A DNA stretch of 64,000 bases. Source: Antilocapra americana (lineage: Eukaryota; Chordata; Mammalia; Artiodactyla; Antilocapridae). Of this stretch, positions 23,030-34,524 are shown piece by piece (the first letter of the stretch is position 1; each line of letters opens with the position of its first letter). The stretch spans positions 3,301,436 through 3,365,435 of the forward strand of contig ML660777.1 in assembly GCA_007570785.1 (NCBI GenBank), written 5' to 3'. Below the pieces are notes generated by a model. It was not told the DNA's origin, made no database searches, and worked only from the letters and a program-made list of their open reading frames with translations. The translations under genes and the position numbers were made by a program.

Positions 23030-24625
23030 CTATAGATTGCTTTGGGTAGTATACTCATTTTCACTATATTGATTCTTCAAATCCACGAACATGGCACATT
23101 TTTCCATCTGTTTGTGTCCTCTTTGATTTCTTTCATCAGTGTTTTATAGTTTTCTATATACAAGTCTTTTGTTTCTTTAGGTAGAAATACTCCTAAATAT
23201 TTTATTCTTTTTGTTTCGATGGTGAATGGAATTGTTTCCTTAATTTCTCTTTCTGTTTTCTCATTGTTAGTGTATAGGAATGCCAGGGATTTCTGTGTGT
23301 TGATTTTGTATCCTGAAACTTTGCTATATTCACTGATTAGCTCTAGTAATTTTCTAGTAGAGTCTTTAGGGTTTTCAATATAGAGGGTCATGTCATCTGC
23401 AAACAGAGAGAGTTTTACTTCTACTCCTAGAGGATAACATAGGCAAAACACTCTCTGACATAAACCAAAGCGGGATCCTACATGACTCACCTCCCAGAAT
23501 ACTGGAAATAAAAGCACGAATAAACAAATGGGACCTAATTAAAATGAAAAATTCTGCACAGCAAAGGAAACTATAAGCAAGGTGAAAAGACAGCCTTCAG
23601 AATGGGAGAAAATAATAGCCAATGAAGCAACGGACAAACAATTAATCTCAAAAATATACAAGCAACTCCTGCAGCTTCATTCTAGGAAAATAAACAACCC
23701 AATCAAAAAGTTGGCCAAAGAACTTAACAGACATTTCTCCAAAGAAGACATAAAAATGGCTAACAAACACATGAAAAGATGCTCAACATCACTCATTATC
23801 AGAGAAATGCAAATCAAAACCACAATGAGGTACCACTTTACACCAGTCAGAATGGCTGCCATCCAAAAATCTACAAATATTAAATGCTGGAGAGGATGTG
23901 GAGAAAAGGGAACTCTCTTACACTGTTGGTGGGATTGCAAACTAGTACAGCCACTATGGAAAAAGTGTGGAGGTTCCTTAAAAGACTGCAAATATACCTG
24001 CCATATGACCCAGCAATCCCACTGCTGGGAATATACACCGAGGAAACCAGAATTGAAAGAGCCACGTGTACTCCAATGTTCATCACTGCATTGTTTACAA
24101 TAGCTAAGACATGGAAACAACCTAGATGCCCATCAACTAATGAATGGATAAGAAAGCTGTGGTACATATACACAATGGAATATTACTCAGCATTAAAAAA
24201 AAATTCATTTGAATCAGTTCTACTCAGATGGACGAAACTGGAGCCCATTATCCAGAGTGAAGTAAGCCAGAAGGGAAAACAACAATACAGTATACTAACG
24301 CATATATATGGAATTTAGAAAGACGGTAACCAGAACCCAGCATGCAAGACAGCAAAAGGAACTCAGATGTATAGAACAGACTCGTGGACTCTGTGGATGA
24401 GGGCAAGGGTGGGATGATATGGGAGAATGGCATTGAAACATGTTATTTATCATACGTGTAATCAATCGCCAGCCCAGGATTGATGCTCGGGGCTGGTGCA
24501 ACGAGATTTCCCTGTGGGAGGGAGGAGGGAGGGGGGTCCTGGAGGGGGAGCATATGTAAACCCATGGTGATATCATGTCATTGTATGGCAAAACTAATAA
24601 AATAAATAAATAAATAAAATAAAAT
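23030..24625 (+). mobile_element. L1 with 5' inversion (twin-priming structure)
   Basis: 23030-23422 is L1 ORF2 in reverse orientation, equivalent to about 1273-1669 of the left-edge L1. From 23423 the element is in sense orientation, equivalent to about 2120 to the end. About 450 bp between the two is missing. It ends in an (AAAT)-rich tail at 24597-24625. Confidence 0.92.
23582..24318 (+). pseudogene. L1 ORF2 C-terminal remnant in the inverted copy
   Basis: C-terminal ORF2 sequence in two frames: 23582-24103 ([19 protein letters not shown] through the Cys knuckle) and 23884-24318 ([18 protein letters not shown] through to the natural stop). Here the codon that is TAG in two sister copies is GAG (24040-24042), so the tail reads through. 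Non-functional because of frameshift and loss of the 5' coding region. Confidence 0.85.
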
Positions 24626-24929
24626 GATTCAACTCCTTTGGAAAAAAAAATAGTCTGAATGATGTCTAAATATCATTTGGGTATTTTTTCTAACAGGGAA
24701 TAAAGATGAATAAAATCTGTTTAACCAGTTACTGTGCCTTCATGTCCTGGGTATTTGTGTCATTGAAGGTAAAGAAATTCAAAGTATAACTTGGTCCAGG
24801 CAGGATAAGCAACACTCATGTTACAGATCCTAAAGCAGTGGTACAAAGTAAACTTTTGGGACCTTATTGTTTCACAATTATCTTCATTTAACTTCAGTAC
24901 AACCTTGTTGCCTACCTTTGCCATAATTT

Positions 24930-25075
24930 CTCCATTTATAAAGAAAATATAGGCCTGAGAAAGCGAAGTAATTTGCCCCCAAAGTGTCCGAGCCAGAATT
25001 TGAATTCAGATATGTCTGGCCCTGAAAACTATAGCCTTTAATTACTTACCTACAGCATCATATATGTTACATACT
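24930..25075 (-). mobile_element. MIR SINE, antisense
   Basis: gtaatttgcccccaaagtgt, then gccagaatttgaattcagat: the MIR complement pattern. Confidence 0.6.
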
Positions 25076-25084
25076 CTAGTAATT

Positions 25085-26450
25085 TTCTATTCATTATCCA
25101 TTCCCCTATCCTTCCCCCTAAAAAATACCCCTTTTTGTTTGGGGTGACTGTGCATAGTCAAAGGTATCTACTTCCCCAGACTCTTGCGGCTAGACATGCA
25201 AAAGTGACCCAATTCCAGACAGTGAGATTTAAGCAGAAGTTGTCAGGTGAGGTTTCTGGGAAATTTTTGAAAAGGTCAGATGAAACAGTCATGCTTCTTA
25301 GGCCCTTTGTCCTTTCTTTCTTTACACCAGTATATGGACCCAGGCTTAGATGTGCAGCAGCCGTGTTGTCATAATGAGAGGTGAACTATGAGAATGAAGA
25401 CTTCACAAAAAGTCTGGGGGAGTGGAAAACATAATAGGCCAGCTATCCAGTAGCATGACTACATTTCATTCTAGCCCTGCACTAGCTACCCCTGGATGTC
25501 TTCTTGAATGAGAAAGGTGAAACCCAATGTGCAAAGCCACCATTAGGATAGTTTTCTGTTATTTGGAGATGAACACATTCTTGATCTTCTAAATGACATT
25601 TCAATATAAAAATTCCAGAATGAGATCCAAAAATCTTGACTCTAACTTGTTGTGACCTTGAATTGTTTACCATTATCTTCTCCTCAAGTTCAGAGTATGA
25701 GGTTCATACCAGGAGATCTTTAAGATCCCTTTCAATATGAGCATTTGGTAAGTCTCGAACAATATGAATCAGCACTCTTTCATAATCACAAGCTTCATGT
25801 CAAAACATATTTCATATTCTCAGAACCCAGAGTAAGCATCTGCTTAGCAAAATTTTTTTCGACAGCTTTTTTCATTTCCAATCTGATTCTTTTACAAGTA
25901 CATGACTGTAGGGGAGGATAAAGCATTTGTTGTGTAACCATTTAAAGTGTATCTTGTCTGCAGGTTTATTTTTGTCAATACTTACTTTTAGGTATGCAGT
26001 CACTAAAAAGCAGGGGACAAGACACAGCCCTGCAGAAACAAGCATCATATTAGAAAACAAGTTTGCTTACAGAACAAGCTCATTAGGTGAACCTGAAGTA
26101 ATAAAGAGACACACTGTCCAGCATCATTGGAATGACATTCAGCAGGAGCCAGCTGTTCCCTTACCCTCTCCATGCAGCTACTTTTAGCCACCTTTTGCTC
26201 AGTGGGATTAATCCAACCCCATTACTGAGCCCTTTGTCTCCTACTTAACCCCACTTTTTGTATCTTTACATCATCAGTAAAACTTTCCATTCAACAAAGT
26301 CAAAATAGATTTTACCTTGGATCAAGAGGAAATTAGCCTATGAAGGAAATGTTATCATTATTTCAAAGGACATGAGAGCCTCGTGCAGGAAATGTAGTGA
26401 ATTAAAAGGCCATTGGATTTCTGCCTATAAAATCTAATCAATTCTGCCTT
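25085..26450. other. Intron with one possible ancient repeat
   Basis: 25120-25440 (gactcttgcggctagacatg, agtgagatttaagcagaagt) looks like an old dispersed mammalian repeat, but I cannot name it. The rest appears unique. Confidence 0.35.
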
Positions 26451-26457
26451 AGTCTAA

Positions 26458-26556
26458 CTATTGTTGCTATTGTTTGGTCTTTGAGTCATGTCTGACTCTT
26501 TTTGACCCCAGGACTGCAGCACACCAGGCTTCCCTGTCCTTCACTATCTCCTGGAT
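26458..26556 (-). mobile_element. BovB 3' terminus, short antisense fragment
   Basis: Complement of the BovB end: gagtcatgtctgactctttt, cagcacaccaggcttccctg, tccttcactatctcctgga. Confidence 0.85.
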
Positions 26557-26744
26557 AGTGAAACTAACTATGGCCATGTGCAAGTACCTATACTGCCCCA
26601 GGTTCCAGTTTCTTTATCTATAAAGTAAAAGGGTTGCACTGGATAATACCTGAGACTTCATCATGAGGCTGTAAGGCTAGCCTTGGTTTTCTACCAAGGT
26701 GGGTTTTCTATCATAGTGGGAAAGACTCATTCTATACCATTTTG

Positions 26745-26945
26745 TGGACTTCTCTGTGGTTCAGATGGTACAGAATCTGCCTGTAATGCAGGAAATCCAT
26801 GTTTGATCCCTGAGTTGGGAAGATCACCTGAAGAAGCGAATGGCAACCCACTTCCATATTCTTGCCTGGAGGATTCCATGGACAGACAGAGGAGCCCGAC
26901 AGGTTCATGGAGTCATAAACAGTTGAATACGACTAAGTGACTAAC
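26745..26945 (+). mobile_element. Bov-tA SINE
   Basis: ggacttctctgtggttcaga, gcgaatggcaacccacttcc, then the tail ending gactaagtgactaacac. Confidence 0.88.
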
Positions 26946-27094
26946 ACATATACCCATACACATACACACACTATTTTGTATTATAGCACCTTAGTCTGAC
27001 CTGTGTGTCACCTGGATTGATTGAGGCTAAATAGAAGACTTTTCTGATAATTTCTGATCTTGAAGTAATACCATTTGCTTATAGGAAAGGTAAC

Positions 27095-27320
27095 ATTGCA
27101 AAATGGTGAAAAGCAGGTACTCTGAAATCACAGAGTCCTGGACTCAAATTCTGACTCACCCACTATTTAGTTGTGGAACTTCTATTGTTAGTGACCTCTC
27201 TGCTTTTAGGTTCAACTGTGCAATGAAAATAATAGCATTATCAAAACCACCTCTTAGACTTTCTGTAAGTATTAAATAATTTAATAAATATAAACATTAG
27301 CATATGAGAGTTGGCTAGTA
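27095..27320 (+). mobile_element. MIR SINE
   Basis: gactcaaattctgactcacc, tgcaatgaaaataatagcat, then gtaagtattaaataatttaa: MIR order 5' to 3'. Confidence 0.6.
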
Positions 27321-27329
27321 TTTATTTAG

Positions 27330-27530
27330 CTAACATTTCTTCAGCTCTAGATGCTAGGCACCAGGTGAAGCCATTTACATTCATTATGTCCTTTTGTTCT
27401 CAGAAGCCCACAACACAACATCTCTCACACGATAAAACTAAAGCTTGGAAAGGTCACTTCTGTCCCTGCACAGCATAAATGAGGGAGAAGGGAACTCAAA
27501 TCTGGCCATTAGAGTTCAGTTTGACAGGTT
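27330..27530 (-). mobile_element. MIR SINE, antisense
   Basis: gatgctaggcaccaggtgaa, acattcattatgtccttttg, then ggaaaggtcac and actcaaatctggcc: MIR complement order. Confidence 0.55.
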
Positions 27531-27559
27531 ATAGGGGCACCAGATGTGTGAGCATGTGA

Positions 27560-28600
27560 GGGATGAGTCAGCTGGGTCAGGGAAACTTCAAGGAAGGGTG
27601 ACAGGCTGTGTTTATGCGTGATGATAAGCAAGGCAGAGCCACTGAAGGGCCAACTAAGAATATAACCAAGTAAATGTCACTGGGCATTTTATCTCCTCTT
27701 CAGGCCAGGGTGTTTGGAATAAGGCTTATATACACTGCTACTAAAAGTGCTAGCAAAGGACTTGGGCCCCTGTAGCTCAAGATGCCTCCTAACCTGATAT
27801 CTGAAATTCTACCATAGGTAAGACATAATTCCTCTTTCTCCTAAAAAGAAAAATCATCCTGGGAAAGATAACCCTTTAAAACCCTGACATCCTAATCTGA
27901 TTTGGTTTTGCAGATCTTTCTGAAAGTAGTGGGCCACTGGAGGGATCATGATGCCATGGGTAAAAAGAGTTGTAAAGCAGAGCAGCGCACAGAAGGCAGT
28001 GTGTCAATTCCATAATACACTAGGTCCCAGGTTCTTTCACATCATTATCTGTGGAGCATTTACAAATACCCTCTGATGGTGACTATTAGTCAAAAGTTTC
28101 ACAGTATATTTGACAAGAGAACTATCAAGAAAGAACCTCATGAATAAGGAAGATGAGAACATTTAATGACAATGTTAGAGTTAAATATTATATGTAGATA
28201 AAATACAAAGAAAGAGTTCATGAAGACCCTAAGTGAGAAGATAATCTGCTGTAATTTTCCTTCACCTATATGTGAAGGTGAAAGCTAATTTCCCTTCACC
28301 TATATACATTTCCTTATTTTTAAGTATTAATACAGTATATGATTAAATTTGAGTAATTAAAAAAAAATAAGAATGTGTCAAGGTCCAGTTTCTTTTATGG
28401 GTATTAAATCATTTATTTTCATCAATAAAAACTAAGAAAGAAGACATTATTTCCAAGAAGCCCAATATTTGGCATCAAGTATCTTAGATAATCTTCAGCT
28501 ATGACATTGCAATGCAGAGTGAATCCTTAGTAGGATTAGGTTTCTTCTGAGTTTTCTTTCAATTCCAAGTGCTTAAAGTTGATGAAACATACAAGTACTG
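27560..28600. other. Unique intron
   Basis: No gene or confident repeat. At 28255-28305 the word ccttcacctatat occurs twice, the first time as part of a small palindrome (CCTTCAC, 6 nt, GTGAAGG). Confidence 0.45.
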
Positions 28601-28639
28601 TTTACAGGTACTGTCTTACAAACAGCTGACAAAAGAAAA

Positions 28640-30600
28640 GAAGCGAAAGGCAAAGAAGAAAGGAAAGATATACCCAACTTCATGCAGAGTTCCAAGAATA
28701 GCAAGGAGAGATAAAAAAAAGTCTTCTTAGGTGGACGATGCAAAGAAATAGAGGAAAACAATAGGATCTCTTCAAGAAAATAATTGGAGATACCAAGCAA
28801 ACATTTCTTGCAAAGATGGGCACAACAAAGGACAGAAATGGAAAAGACCTAAAAGAAGCAGAAAAAATTTAAAGGAGTTGGCAAGACTACATAGAAGAAC
28901 TATACACAAAAGGCCTTAATGACCCAGATACCTAGAGCTAGATACTGTGGAATGTGAAGTCAAGTGGGCCTTAGGAAGCAATACTACAAACAAATCTAGT
29001 GGGAGTGATGAATTCCAGCTGAGCTATTTCAAATCCTAAAAGATGATGGTGTTAAAGTGCTATGTTAAAGTACTCAATATGACAGCAAATTTGGAAAACT
29101 CAGCAGAGGCCACAGGACTGGAAAAGGTCAAGAAGCGCAATGCCAAAAAATGCTCAAACTACCACACAATTGCACTTATTTCACATGCTAGCAAGGTAAT
29201 GCTCAAAATTCTTCAAGCTAGGCTTAAGCAGTACATAAATCAACAACTTTCAGATGTATAAGTTGGATTTAGAAAAGGCAAAAGATCCAGAGATCAAATT
29301 GACAACATCCACTGGATCATAGGAAAAGCAAAGAAATTCAAGAAAAACATCTACTTCTGCTTCACTGACCATGCTAAAGCCTTTGACCATGTGAAAGGGA
29401 AAGCCATTCAGTTGTGTCTGCCTCTTTGCCACCCCATGGGCTATACAGACCATGGAATTCTCTAGGCCAGAATACTGGAGTAGGTATCTTTTCCCTTCTT
29501 CAGAGGATTTTCCCAAACCAAGGACTGAACCCAGGTTTCCCTCATTGCAGGTGGATTCTTTACCAGCTGCGCCACAAGGGAAGCCCAAGAATACTGGAGT
29601 TGGTAGCCTATCCCTTCTCCAGCAGATTTTCCCAACCCAGGAATTGAACCAGTCTCCTGCATCATAGGCAGATTTTTTACCAACTGAGCTATCAGAGAAG
29701 TCTTTGACTATGTGGATCACAACAAACTGTGGAAAATTCTTAAAGAAATGGGAATACCAGACCACCTTACCTGCCTCCTGAGAAACCTCTATTCAGGTCA
29801 AGAAGCAACAGTTAGAACTGGACATGGAAAAACAGATTGGTTCCAAATCAGGAAAGGAGTATGTCAAGGCGGTATATTGTCAATCTGCTTATTTAACTTA
29901 TATGCAGAGTACACCATGCAAAATGCCAGGCTGGATGAAGCACAAGCTGAAACCAAGATTGTTAAGAGAAATATCAACAACCTCAGATATTCAGATGATA
30001 CTACCCTTATGGCAGAAAGTGAAGACAAACTAGTGAGTCTCTTGATGAAAGTGAAAGAGTGAAAAAGTTGGCTTAAACGTCAACATTCAGAAAACTAAGA
30101 TTATGGCATCAGTCCCATCACTTCATGGCAAATAGATGAAGAAACAATGGAAATAAATGATGAGAGACTTTATTTCCTTGGGCTCCAAAACCACTGCAGA
30201 TGGTGACTTAAGCCATGAAATTAAAAGATGCTTGCTCCTTGGAAGAAAAGCTATGACAAACCTAGATAGCACATTGAAAAGCAGAGATACTACTTTGCCG
30301 ACAAAGGTCCATCTAATCAAAGTTATGGTTTTTCCAGTAGTCATGTATGAATGTGAGAGTTGGACCATAAAGGGAAGCTGAGCATTGAAAAGTTGATGCT
30401 TTTGAGCTGTGTGTTGGAGAAGACCCTTGAGAGTTCCTTGGACTGCAGGGAGATTAAACCAGTCAGTTGTAAAGGAATCAATCCTGAATATTATTGGAAC
30501 CACTGATGTTGAAGCTGAAGCTCCAATCCTTTGGCCTCAGCCACCTGATGCAAAGAACTGTCTTATTAGAAAAGACCCTGATGCTGGGAAAGATTGAAGG
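28640..30600 (+). pseudogene. BovB reverse transcriptase remnant
   Basis: Broken RTE reverse transcriptase. Recognisable blocks: NYHTIALISHASKVMLKIL (about 29160), HNKLWKILKEMGIPDHLT (29712 on), TGHGKTDWFQIRKG, the catalytic box altered to YSDD near 29990, LMKVKE, TLPTKVHLIKVMVFPVVMYE (30290 on). Frameshifts, stops and the inserted SINE inactivate it. Confidence 0.88.
29394..29701 (-). mobile_element. Bov-tA2 (dimeric) SINE inside BovB
   Basis: Two Bov-tA-like monomers in tandem, antisense. Flanks are ctttgaccatgtg (29381-29393) and ctttgactatgtg (29702-29714), a 13-bp target duplication of BovB sequence with one mismatch. Confidence 0.9.
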
Positions 30601-30771
30601 CAGAAGGAGAAGGGGACGACAGAGGATGAAATGGTTGGATGGCATCACCAACTCGATGAATATGAGTTTAAGCAAGCTCCAGGAGTTGATGATGGACAGG
30701 GAAGCCTGGCGTGCTGCAGTTTATGCATTTGCAAAGAGTGAGACACAACTGAGCGACTGACCTGAACTGAA

Positions 30772-31356
30772 TTGAAAGTGGAAACAGTGACAGATTTTAT
30801 ATTCCTGGGCTCTAAAATCACTGCTGATGATGACTACAGCCACAAAATTAGAAAACACTTGCTCCTTGGAAGAAAAGCTATAACAAACCTAGACAGTGTA
30901 TTAAAAAGCAGAGACATCACTTTGCCAACAAAGGTCCATATTGTCAAAGCTATGGTTATTCCATTAGTCACATACAGTTGTGAGAGTTGGACCATAAAGA
31001 AGGCTGAGCACCAAAGAATTGATTATTTCAAACTTTGGGAATGGCTCTTGAGAGTCCCTTGGACAGCAATGAGATGAAACTAATCAATCCTAAAGGTGAT
31101 CAATGCTGAATATTCATTAGAAGGACTGATGCTAAAGCTTCAGTCCTTTGGCCATCTGATGTAAAGAGCCAGCTCATCAGAAAAGAGTAAATTTAGGGCA
31201 GGAGGAGAAGGGATTGAAAGAGGGTGAGATGGTTGGATGGCATCACTGACTCAATGGACATGAGTTTGAGCAAACTCCTGCAGAAAGTGAAGGACAGGAA
31301 AGCCTACAGTCCATGGGGTCACAAAGAGCAGGACACAACTTAGTGGCTGAACAACA
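30772..31356 (+). mobile_element. Second BovB 3' segment, joined to the first
   Basis: Restarts in mid-RT-tail sequence (aacagtgacagattttatat) and runs to a second BovB terminus (tggctgaacaacaacag). acaggtactgt at 28604-28614 and acaggtattgt at 31357-31367 enclose both BovB segments together. Confidence 0.88.
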
Positions 31357-31399
31357 ACAGGTATTGTTGACTCAGCTCTTCCAATGACACTCTGCAAGT

Positions 31400-32185
31400 T
31401 TTATGGGTGCCATATCACAGTCTTCCAATATCTCTGACTCATTATAGAAAAGTAAGGGCAGAAATGTAGAAATTCAAATACAAAGCTGTCTAATCTCCTG
31501 TTTTTTCACCATCACCATGGGACATAAACAAACAAGTATTACATTCCAGGAATGAACAAATAAGTGAATGGAAGAGAGTCCATGCAGTAGATAAACTCAG
31601 GCTTCTGAAAGAGTTGGACATGCAAAGAGATGACTACAGATGGTGCTGAAGTGCAGGACAGAGGAGAAAGCATCTACAGGACAAGAAACTAAAGGTATTT
31701 AAACAATATCTTATTCCTCTGTCTGTTCCCTGGACCATTCTAATACAGGAGTAACTATAAGTCTTTAAATTAAAAAAAAAAGTAAGAGGAAGAAAATAAT
31801 TAAATGTATGACAATTCCAAATACACACATGTACACAAGAAGACACACACATGCAGATATATCTGTGTGTGTATGATATAGTAAAAAACTACCTTTAATG
31901 GAAATTAATTTAGATATCTTTCACATGTCCATTAAAATAAAACCATTTTATTTCCTTACTCTTGTTCATTCATAATTTATCAGTACTCTAATATATGTTG
32001 AATTTCTCCATTACCATAACTTCAATCCAAGGCTTCACTATCTCTTTCTTATCATCTTTGTTGCCTACCCACATCCATTCTCATTTTTCTTCAAAACACT
32101 TTAAATCTGGATATCATAGTTATTTTAAATATAATTGGATCAATTTATTTACTTTTTTATATATCTTTAGTGATTTTCCTCTATG
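31400..32185. other. Unique intron
   Basis: No gene or confident repeat; short A run near 31770 and interrupted CA/TG stretches near 31820-31875. Confidence 0.45.
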
Positions 32186-32189
32186 ACTT

Positions 32190-32700
32190 GGGATATAATC
32201 CAAAAGTCTTTCATGGCCTGAAAGTTCTCATGGGACTCCCATCCTCCTTGCCTCCCTTGCTTCTTGCCACTTTGCCACTTCACTTTTATAGCCACATTTA
32301 CTCTTTTAATTTTCCAATTTGTAAAGTTCTTTCCTTTCTCAGAGCCTCTTGTCATTTGCCTCCCCCTGCCTTTGCCAGTCTTACTTCTATTCATCATTCA
32401 TATTTCAGTCTCTCAGTTCTGCCACTTACTCACAGAATTTTTCCCCAACCTTGAAGTAGAAAGTGGCCCCACCTAAGCTCCATCATCACAATGACAATTT
32501 CCTTAATAGCACTTATGGTGAGATATGGATAGATGTGTAATCTTGTAGTTATCAGTATGATTATTTGCTTAATGTCCACATACTCCCTTAGCGTGTATAC
32601 CTGGTGAAGGTAAGGGCTGTGTCTGTATCACTTTTGTCCAGCACAGTACCTATTTCAACTCAGCAATGCTTGTTGGATGACTCATGAGTAATTGTTGACC
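32190..32700 (+). mobile_element. L2 LINE 3' end
   Basis: atataatccaaaagtctttc, tcacagaatttttccccaac, ggtaagggctgtgtctgtat, then agcaatgcttgttggatgac: the L2 terminal region in order, diverged. Confidence 0.65.
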
Positions 32701-32859
32701 AACTGAAGCAGTAAAACATGACTAGTCTGCCTGATAAAATCTTTGTCCCACTAGAATGTGTTAACACTGTATTTAAAGTCCTAGAATAATTTGAGAGGCA
32801 TGTTTTACTGCCCTTTTACAGACTGTCCTCTTTAAATAACAGTGTATACTTTCTCCATT

Positions 32860-33000
32860 TCATTTAAAAAGACATATATATGTAATTTAATGAAATATTT
32901 AAATATATAAATATTATATATTTACTTATCATATTATATATTATACAAAACATTATAATTATTATATACAACACTGTATATATATGTAAAAAAATATATT
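32860..33000. repeat. AT-rich low-complexity tract
   Basis: Runs of tatata and atta words between 32868 and 33000. Confidence 0.85.
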
Positions 33001-33034
33001 GTAACTTTGGGAACTTTAGAGGTTATCCAGTCTA

Positions 33035-33190
33035 TGAACAGGGCTTCCCCAATGGCTCAGTGGGTAATTGGGAAGATCCGTTAGAGTAGGAAATGGCACC
33101 ATACTCCAGTCTTCTTGCCTGGAGAATCCCATGCCTGGGAGGCTACAGTCCATATGGTAACAGAGAGTCAGACATTACTGAGCACATGGT
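33035..33190 (+). mobile_element. Bov-tA SINE with internal deletion
   Basis: Head gggcttccccaatggctcag, then directly aattgggaagatccgttaga; the segment around the tRNA anticodon/B box is missing. Tail gagagtcagacattactgag. Confidence 0.85.
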
Positions 33191-33194
33191 ATAT

Positions 33195-33330
33195 AGTCAC
33201 ATAGTTGAGTCTATGACTCTTGTTTTATAAGTGAGGTTCAAAAAGACAATAAATCTGTGACCCAAGGTCACAGAGAAAGTGAGTGGCAGTACCTTATCAA
33301 AACCCATGGCTTCTAATTTTGGAGACACCA
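33195..33330 (-). mobile_element. MIR SINE, antisense
   Basis: tgttttataagtgaggttca, gacccaaggtcacagagaaa, gtgagtggcagtacc: MIR complement pattern. Confidence 0.55.
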
Positions 33331-33339
33331 CTCCTCCTA

Positions 33340-34125
33340 TCAAGTTGCCACATAAAATAGAATTACAAGTTATTATTGAGAATTATATACACACAAAAAA
33401 AGAAATATAGTAAGAGAAAACCAGTCTTGAATCTACTTAAATATTATAACATTCTTTAATATTATAACATTCAGCTTTTCCTCAATGAAACAATGAAATG
33501 TGTGCCATCTTCTCAATTCCAAAATCTTGATAAATAGACACTTAGAGGAGTAGACAGTGTTTAACTTTTCTAATTTCAGAAACGTATGTAAGGTCCTAGT
33601 ATAATACTTATGGAGCTAACTTTTTCCAAAGAGAAACAATAGACCTTGGGAGAAATAGAATGTACTAGGCTCTTTCAATTTACTATCTTAAGGTTGACTA
33701 GGAAAGTGGCAAGAACTTTCATCTGATGTCATCAGTCACACTAAGAGTGCTAATTCCACTATAAGAAGAATTATTTAACAAAGGAAGATGAAGATGTGTG
33801 GTGGTAGATAACTTTCTGTGCATGCATTTATTTCCCCCTGGTAACTGGAATGAACTTCAGAGAGGATCAGCTCTACAAATGTGTCACTCTGCACAACAAC
33901 ATCACAGCTTGAGCTTGGGCTTCCTAGTCTTGAAACTCTCAGAAATTAGTTGCCTCCTTTCTGAGGGATTTGTTGTTACAATTAATGATGATTCAATATA
34001 GAAGCTAAGATACTCTGGAGTTCTGCCTTCCAGAAACACAAAAGAAATATATTAATAATAAAATATAGTAAAATGTGAGTTCACTAATGGAAGAAATAGT
34101 TCATCACAAAGTTTTATTTAAGTTT
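33340..34125. other. Unique intron
   Basis: No gene or confident repeat recognised. Confidence 0.45.
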
Positions 34126-34129
34126 TGGA

Positions 34130-34350
34130 ATGGCATTAGGCTCTTTCTACATGAAAGGGTAAAGCATCTGCCTGCAATGCAGGAGACTCCGGTTCGATAC
34201 CTGGGTCAAGAAGATGCCCTCGAGAAGGAAATGGCAATCCACTCCAGTACTTTTGCCTGGAGAATCCCATGGTGAGAGAAGCCTGGTAGGCTACAGTCCA
34301 TGGGGTCGCAAAAGTCAAACATGACTAAGCTACTTGACTTCACTTCACAT
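34130..34350 (+). mobile_element. Bov-tA SINE
   Basis: aaagcatctgcctgcaatgc, ggttcgatacctgggtcaag (B box), ggaaatggcaatccactcca, then gtcaaacatgactaagctac. The 5' head is degraded. Confidence 0.88.
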
Positions 34351-34524
34351 GAAACTTTAAAAAAACAATATTAAAACATAAAAAACATAAAGCCAAACTG
34401 CTTAACTAATTCTCCATTATTCAACATTTACTTTCACTTGGCTATCTGACTTACACAACCTGTTACTTGTAAGAAATTATATTTTTAGTTTCATAATTAT
34501 TTATTTACATTTAATACATGAATG

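Larger units (their letters stand above)
28615..30771 (+). mobile_element. BovB LINE, 5'-truncated, split by a SINE
   Basis: Runs from the region before the RT domain (gaaaagaagcgaaaggcaaa) to the BovB terminus (gagcgactgacctgaactga), interrupted at 29394-29701 by a Bov-tA2. Directly joined to a second BovB 3' segment at 30772. Confidence 0.92.

Noticed and set aside
20636..24632. Target duplication (aataaaaatg / aataaaatg) enclosing both L1 copies at 20.6-24.6 kb
   Set aside because: A/T-rich words this short are expected by chance next to an (AAAT) tail.
32167..32476. Overlapping 70-94 codon frames on both strands
   Set aside because: Lie in a diverged L2 3' end; no conserved protein pattern.
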